A DNA stretch of 64,000 nucleotides from the NCBI RefSeq assembly GCF_000374005.1, contig NZ_KB893135.1, forward strand, positions 346,625 through 410,624, written 5' to 3'. The DNA comes from Kiloniella laminariae DSM 19542. GTDB taxonomy: Bacteria > Pseudomonadota > Alphaproteobacteria > Kiloniellales > Kiloniellaceae. The notes beneath the pieces were generated by a model. That model saw only the letters and a program-made list of their open reading frames with translations, was not told the DNA's origin and did not search any database. A program made the translations under genes and the position numbers. Shown here in pieces: positions 59,423 through 64,000 of the stretch; the stretch's first letter is position 1, and every line of letters begins with the position of its first letter.

Positions 59423-62400
59423 ATGTCGATCAAAGCTCGTATACTTCTGATCTTTGCCACACTTTTCGCCCTGCTTTGCGCGATAACCTTTATTATGCTC
59501 TTGCTGGAAGACAACAGCAGCAAACAAAGCCAGCTCGAAATAAATCGCACCGAAGCAATTCTGCTGGCAGAGCACCTGCGAAAAAGCTCTGACGACCTCA
59601 CACGCATGGCCCGATCTTATGTCGTGACAGGAGAAACAAGATATGAAAGGTATTTTGAGCAAATCCTTGCGATACGCAATGGTGAAGCCCCTCGGCCGGA
59701 TAACTATCAGGATGTCTACTGGGAGTTTGTCATCCTTTCCGAGGACAACCAGCCTGAAACAGGCACTGCCGTCCCTCTGCTTGATCTGATCAGGGAAACC
59801 AGCCTCAGCGAACTCGAGCTGCAATATCTGCAGCTGGCCAAAGACAATTCTGACCAGCTTGCCGAAACAGAACGCACTGCCTTTGCCGCCATGAAGGGTC
59901 TCTTTCCAGATGGTTCGGGAAAATTTACGCGGCGAGGCCCCGCCGACCAGGAGCGTGCCCGAAGCTTGCTACATGATGATCATTACCATCTCGGTAAAAG
60001 CCGGATTGTCTGGGCAATCAACAGTTTCATCAAAGAACTGAACAGGCGAACCAGGGACGAGGTTGATACCGCAAGAAGCAAGGGAGAACGGCTACAATAC
60101 ACAGCAATTTTCCTCATTATCTTCACAATACTTTTCTCTGCACTTTCCTATCTTTACCTGCACCGCAAGCTGGTTATCCCCATCGTTCTGCTGTCGCGGA
60201 TCAGCAATCAGACACAAAAAGGCAACCTGCAGGAACGCATGCCGGTAACTTCAGCCGATGAAATCGGTGTTCTCGGCAGCTCTTTCAATGCCATGATATC
60301 CAGAATTGAAGAGGCCCTCAAAGAACTTCACGACGAAGTCAAAACCCGCCGGGAGATGGCCCAGCGACTTGATAAGAAAAATCAAAATCATCTGCGGGTC
60401 CAAAAGATTGCCCGGGTCGGACACTGGTTCCTTGACCTCGGGGAGAACACCGAGGAATGGTCCGATACGCTCTATGAAATATATGGTTTACCACCCGAGA
60501 CGGTACCAAGTTACGAAGCCTTCATAAGCTGCCTGCATCCTGATGACAAACAACGGGTGATCGAAACCCAGAACCGCAAAATTTCTGCCGGGAAATCCTT
60601 CTCCTGCTCTTATCGGGTTTTGCACAGGGATGGAACAGTCCGGCACCTTGCCAGCCATGCAGATCTATCCTGTACCGCCGATGGTTCTCCGGTCTATGTT
60701 GCCGGTTTGATTCAGGATCTCACCGAACTGAAAGAGGTAGAACAGCGTCTGGAACAGACGATGGCTCAGATTGACCAGATCAACAAGGGGCTGGAGAAAA
60801 CCGTTACCGAGCGAACCGCCGCATTACAAAAGGCCAAGGAGGAAGCCGAGGCTGCCAACTCTGCCAAAACCGACTTCCTTGCCACGATGAGCCATGAAAT
60901 CCGCACCCCCCTCAACGGGGTCATCGGTATGGCCCAGTTGCTGAGCAGCACAGATCTAGACCCGGACCAGACGGAAAAACTGAACACGCTCCTGTCCTCG
61001 AGCCAGAGCCTGCTCTCGATCATCAACGATGTGCTGGATATGAGTAAAATTGAAAGTGGATCCGTAGAGATCGAACAGCACTGCTTGGATTTCCAGGAAA
61101 TGCTTGCTTCAACCCTTGTTTCCTTCCAGGCCCTGGCAACAAGCAAGAACATATCTTTGGAACTGGTCAATGACTGTACAGAAATCTCTTACCTCAGGGG
61201 CGATCGCACCCGTCTTGTCCAGGTCCTCAACAACCTGCTGAGCAACGCCTTCAAATTCACCCGGGAAGGAAGCATTACCCTCACGGTTAAAAAACTTGCA
61301 CCGTCCCACAAAGAGCATCGAAAAGCCGGGTCGGGCCTTCCACGTTACAGTCTATCGGTCACAGATACAGGTATCGGAATAGCCCCGGAGCGTTTGCCGC
61401 TGATATTTGACGCTTTTGTCCAGGCAGATACCAGCATTGCCCGCAAGTTTGGTGGGACAGGTCTGGGGCTTTCCATCATCAAAAACCTGGTCCGGTTGAT
61501 GGGCGGACAGATCACCGCCAGCAGCAAGCCGGACCAGGGCAGCTGTTTTACGGTCGAGCTGCCCCTGATTGAAGCCTCACCCAGGGAAATTGAAGAGTTC
61601 CAGTCCCAAATCCAGAACGGTTCTTTACTATCCGTTCCTCCCCTGACCATTCTGCTTGCAGAAGATAATGAAATCAACGCCACCATCGCCCGGTCTTTTC
61701 TGGAGAAATTTGGCCACAGCGTGATTCATGCGGCCAATGGCCGTGAAGCTGTAGAGGCCGTTTCCAGTCATGAAATAGATCTGGTTCTGATGGATGTGCA
61801 CATGCCCGAAATGGATGGGTTGGAGGCAACCAAAACCATCAGAGCGTCAAAGCAGGGCAGGCACCTGCCCATCATTGGCCTCACAGCAGAAGCCTTTACC
61901 AGCCGACACGACCTGTTCCGCCTGGCAGGCATGGATGATATTATGACCAAACCCTTCACAGAAGAACATCTCAAGGCAACCATCGCAAAAAATGCACCGG
62001 TTTCCCTCCCCCGTCCTGTGACATCCTTCCACCAGCCTGATCAGACCGACAAAGAGAAGTCCAGCGGGACGCAGGTTCAGAAGACGGATGAAGAGCAGAG
62101 AGATAAGCAGCAGGATATAAAAACCGCTGAAGTTCTGAAGATGCCACTCTCCCCTCCCGCCCCTCCCGCCGAAGAAAAGCACCCCACAAAGGAACAGAGC
62201 CATATTCAGGATTGCCCGATAGGGAATGAGGAACAGTTCGCCGAATTCTCGCGTTTGTTAGGGCAAAAGGTTGTCACCGATCTCATCCACGAAACGCCGG
62301 ATGCCGTAAAAAAACATATCGAGGGGATTAACAAGGGACTGGAAAGAGGGGACAGCAAGGAAATAAAACTCGCCGCCCACAGCATCAAGGGAATTGCAGG

Positions 62401-62542
62401 CTCTTTGCTTGCCCCGCGTTTGACCCGGCAAGCCGCCCTTATGGAAGCCTGCAGCGATGACTTTGACGGTATTCGGGAACTCTTGCCCGGGCTGATAGAA
62501 ACCATTGAGGAAACTGTCAACTGGTGGAACACCAAAGCCTGA
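59423..62542 (+). CDS. Large hybrid sensor kinase with receiver and HPt domains
   Basis: A 1039-residue phosphorelay kinase. TM1 (about 5-25), a periplasmic sensor (about 28-215), TM2 (AIFLIIFTILFSALSYLYLH), HAMP (about 245-300), PAS (about 330-440), coiled coil, HisKA with His491 in MSHEIRTPLNGVIGMAQLL, HATPase (about 605-720), receiver with Asp791 in LVLMDVHMPEMDG, and a C-terminal HPt with His986 in LAAHSIKGIAGSLLA. So the phosphate would flow His-Asp-His to an unlinked regulator. ATG 59423 is preferred to GTG 59414. Ends at a tandem repeat that begins in its stop codon. Confidence 0.92.
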   Translation: MSIKARILLIFATLFALLCAITFIMLLLEDNSSKQSQLEINRTEAILLAEHLRKSSDDLTRMARSYVVTGETRYERYFEQILAIRNGEAPRPDNYQDVYWEFVILSEDNQPETGTAVPLLDLIRETSLSELELQYLQLAKDNSDQLAETERTAFAAMKGLFPDGSGKFTRRGPADQERARSLLHDDHYHLGKSRIVWAINSFIKELNRRTRDEVDTARSKGERLQYTAIFLIIFTILFSALSYLYLHRKLVIPIVLLSRISNQTQKGNLQERMPVTSADEIGVLGSSFNAMISRIEEALKELHDEVKTRREMAQRLDKKNQNHLRVQKIARVGHWFLDLGENTEEWSDTLYEIYGLPPETVPSYEAFISCLHPDDKQRVIETQNRKISAGKSFSCSYRVLHRDGTVRHLASHADLSCTADGSPVYVAGLIQDLTELKEVEQRLEQTMAQIDQINKGLEKTVTERTAALQKAKEEAEAANSAKTDFLATMSHEIRTPLNGVIGMAQLLSSTDLDPDQTEKLNTLLSSSQSLLSIINDVLDMSKIESGSVEIEQHCLDFQEMLASTLVSFQALATSKNISLELVNDCTEISYLRGDRTRLVQVLNNLLSNAFKFTREGSITLTVKKLAPSHKEHRKAGSGLPRYSLSVTDTGIGIAPERLPLIFDAFVQADTSIARKFGGTGLGLSIIKNLVRLMGGQITASSKPDQGSCFTVELPLIEASPREIEEFQSQIQNGSLLSVPPLTILLAEDNEINATIARSFLEKFGHSVIHAANGREAVEAVSSHEIDLVLMDVHMPEMDGLEATKTIRASKQGRHLPIIGLTAEAFTSRHDLFRLAGMDDIMTKPFTEEHLKATIAKNAPVSLPRPVTSFHQPDQTDKEKSSGTQVQKTDEEQRDKQQDIKTAEVLKMPLSPPAPPAEEKHPTKEQSHIQDCPIGNEEQFAEFSRLLGQKVVTDLIHETPDAVKKHIEGINKGLERGDSKEIKLAAHSIKGIAGSLLAPRLTRQAALMEACSDDFDGIRELLPGLIETIEETVNWWNTKA

Positions 62543-62605
62543 TCCCAAAGCCTGGTCCCGAAGCCTGATCCCAAAGTTTGATCCCAAAGTTTGATCCCAA
62601 AGTTT
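62541..62605. repeat. Five 13-bp tandem repeats beyond the hybrid kinase stop
   Basis: Five copies of GATCCCAAAGTTT (two early ones with GCCT variants), followed by a truncated sixth, starting within the stop codon of the kinase. Length changes would not affect the kinase but may alter transcription into the next gene. Confidence 0.85.
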
Positions 62606-62798
62606 GATCCGGGTGTCTTTCCTTTCGAACCCACAATTAGAGTTGAACAACAAAGCAATCATATTACAATGCAGCCCTGTAAAGAAAATTACCGCAGATA
62701 CAGAGAGTTATGCTTTTCCACCAGGCTTTGGAAAGCTCTGTAAAATCAAGGAAACCTGCTATCCGAAACAAAAGACCAGAGGCGGCGGAGCGAAAAAT

Positions 62799-63632
62799 AT
62801 GACATCAAGATTTTCGGTTTTTAAATCCCTGTTGTCGCATTTCTTCTCTATTGCTGTAATCACTGTTGCCCTTGCTTCTTCAGCAAAAGCTGCCGAAACT
62901 CCAACATTACATATCGTCACCGATAGCTTTGCCCCTTTGCAGTATCTCGAAAATGGAAAGCCTGCAGGTTATGTTATCGAATATGTCAACGCGACAATAT
63001 CCAAGATCAGGAGCAAGCACGCTCTTCAGGTTGATCCTGTCGAATTCCTTCCCTGGAAAAGGGCGCTACTTGTGGCCAAGGATACCCCCAATACCCTGTT
63101 CTTTTCTGTTTTGCGCACAGAGGAACGGGAACAGAGCTACCAGTGGATCGAGACTGTCTCACCCTATCAGAGATTTTTTTTCAACCTCAAGGGCAAGGCA
63201 TCAATTCACCCGCAAAACCTGTCAGAATTGCGCGACAGCTCTCTTATTGTCGGGGTACAGCGGGGCAGTGCCGACGAGGCCCTGCTCGAACAGAACGGAT
63301 TCAAAGCAGATTACGATTACACCACCTTCACCCATTTTGATCAGGGGATCAAAATGTTGTACCATGACCGCATAGACATACTTCCCCTGACCAGCTTTCT
63401 GGCGCGCACCACAGCCTGTAAAGCCGGCTTTGATGGCGATCAGCTGGAAATGCTGTTTGAAATTGAAAATTTCACAGACGTTCTCTGGGCCACAATGAGC
63501 CATGACAGCGACCCTGTTCTTGTCTCAGAACTCCATCAGGCCATGGTCGAGCTTAAACAGGATGGCTATTATGACACAATCCTGGCGCAGCACCTCAATG
63601 CCTGGGAAAACAGGCCCTGCGTAGCTGAATAG
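62799..63632 (+). CDS. Orphan periplasmic solute-binding protein 2 (SBP_bac_3 family)
   Basis: A 277-residue exported binding protein. Signal peptide (SLLSHFFSIAVITVALASSAKAAE, about 9-32). The family-3 fold is seen in FAPLQYLENGKPAGYVIEYVN, EFLPWKRALLVAK, VGVQRGSADEALLE and the C-terminal YYDTILAQHL. It shares the PWKRA motif with the protein at 38163. No transporter gene is adjacent; it is downstream of the hybrid kinase and upstream of a GAF-domain protein, so a sensing role is likely. GGCGGAG precedes the ATG. Confidence 0.87.
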   Translation: MTSRFSVFKSLLSHFFSIAVITVALASSAKAAETPTLHIVTDSFAPLQYLENGKPAGYVIEYVNATISKIRSKHALQVDPVEFLPWKRALLVAKDTPNTLFFSVLRTEEREQSYQWIETVSPYQRFFFNLKGKASIHPQNLSELRDSSLIVGVQRGSADEALLEQNGFKADYDYTTFTHFDQGIKMLYHDRIDILPLTSFLARTTACKAGFDGDQLEMLFEIENFTDVLWATMSHDSDPVLVSELHQAMVELKQDGYYDTILAQHLNAWENRPCVAE

Positions 63633-63857
63633 CCGCTGCAGTCAGGCCTTTCCTGCCCCCAATCAACAAGCCTCAAGTAAGGCAGACAAGAAGCCGGAAG
63701 GCGAAGCTTCAGATAAGATTCGCCCGATTGCCGCCAAAACACACAACTATTGGGGGCATATTATTTATTTCACCTTCAAAAAAGAAGAAAATCACGCTAC
63801 ACTGCCATCAGACCGGTACAGAACAGACCCCTCTTTCAGGAAGCAGACAGCTGGTTT

Positions 63858-64000
63858 ATGGAAAATCCTCATATAAAAAGTGCCCCCTTCCGAACAAGCT
63901 CTTCCATCCCCGCCGAGATAAAAAACAAATGGCAAGAGATGGTGGATGTCACCGCTGAAGTTCTGCAAATTCCCTTCTGCCAGATTTCCGAAGTGAGAGA
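63858..64000 (+). CDS. GAF-domain signalling protein, N-terminal part only
   Basis: The window ends after 47 codons. The product begins MENPHIKSAPFRTSSSIP and then KWQEMVDVTAEVLQIPFCQI, which is the start of a GAF domain (W-Q-x-x-V-D-x-x-A-x-x-L). The rest, probably a kinase or diguanylate cyclase, lies outside. The ribosome site is weak, so an earlier start is possible. Confidence 0.6.
   Translation, partial: MENPHIKSAPFRTSSSIPAEIKNKWQEMVDVTAEVLQIPFCQISEVR

Noticed and set aside
63633-63857. Possible small gene between the binding protein and the GAF gene
   Set aside because: Frames there are short and have no ribosome site; the region looks like a promoter.

Overview
The window reads as chromosome of a moderately GC-rich alphaproteobacterium, probably a free-living, motile, aquatic member of the Rhodospirillales or a related order. 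This is inferred from gene families, not from a marker gene: no rRNA or tRNA gene was recognised. The supporting genes are a DUF1127 protein, an alphaproteobacterial PAS_5 protein, a CheZ ending in a FliM-like motif, a soluble chemoreceptor paired with an Aer-like PAS protein, a DauR-type regulator, AzlCD, GFA-fold proteins and several large hybrid histidine kinases.

Layout. 0.1-5 kb is a metal and redox group: a cupredoxin, a small exported His/Cys protein and a PepSY membrane protein (the last two behind near-perfect CueR-type promoters), the arsenite permease Acr3, another small exported protein and a membrane-anchored cytochrome c. 4.9-6.7 kb is a recent AT-rich insertion flanked by a 243-bp, almost identical direct repeat. 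6.5-11.3 kb holds an aminotransferase with a DauR-like regulator, a GNAT enzyme, a redoxin, and an exported protein divergent from a Cys-rich MarR regulator. 11.4-13.3 kb is a low-GC two-gene FRG + DUF262 operon, the best candidate for an uncharacterised defence-type module. 13.6-23.2 kb is mostly housekeeping or accessory metabolism: an EamA exporter, a SLATT-like 2TM protein, two GFA proteins, an ECHDC3-like enzyme, a CoA-binding protein, AzlCD with its XRE-cupin regulator, and an EndA-type nuclease. A three-repeat, type II-like CRISPR array with no cas gene nearby lies at 19.88-20.04 kb. 23.3-34.1 kb carries four Sel1-repeat proteins, a CocE-type hydrolase and a diguanylate cyclase. 34.1-38.9 kb has a probably iron-regulated siderophore-interacting flavoprotein, an EEP-fold phosphoesterase, a quinone oxidoreductase with a divergent TetR and a perfect 14-bp inverted-repeat operator, and an orphan solute-binding protein. 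39-64 kb is rich in signalling: a split Aer-like receptor, four histidine kinases (two hybrid), a tandem HD-GYP protein, CheZ, two orphan solute-binding proteins and, at the right edge, the start of a GAF-domain protein.

How it works together. The right half looks like an environment-sensing block: periplasmic binding proteins without permeases beside histidine kinases, c-di-GMP synthesis and degradation genes, and chemotaxis parts. The left end looks like copper and arsenic stress protection. Two observations cut across the window. Short tandem repeats of 10-17 bp are sprinkled in gene ends, linkers and promoters. Foreign, AT-rich material has entered at two places (5.2-6.4 and 11.4-13.4 kb).
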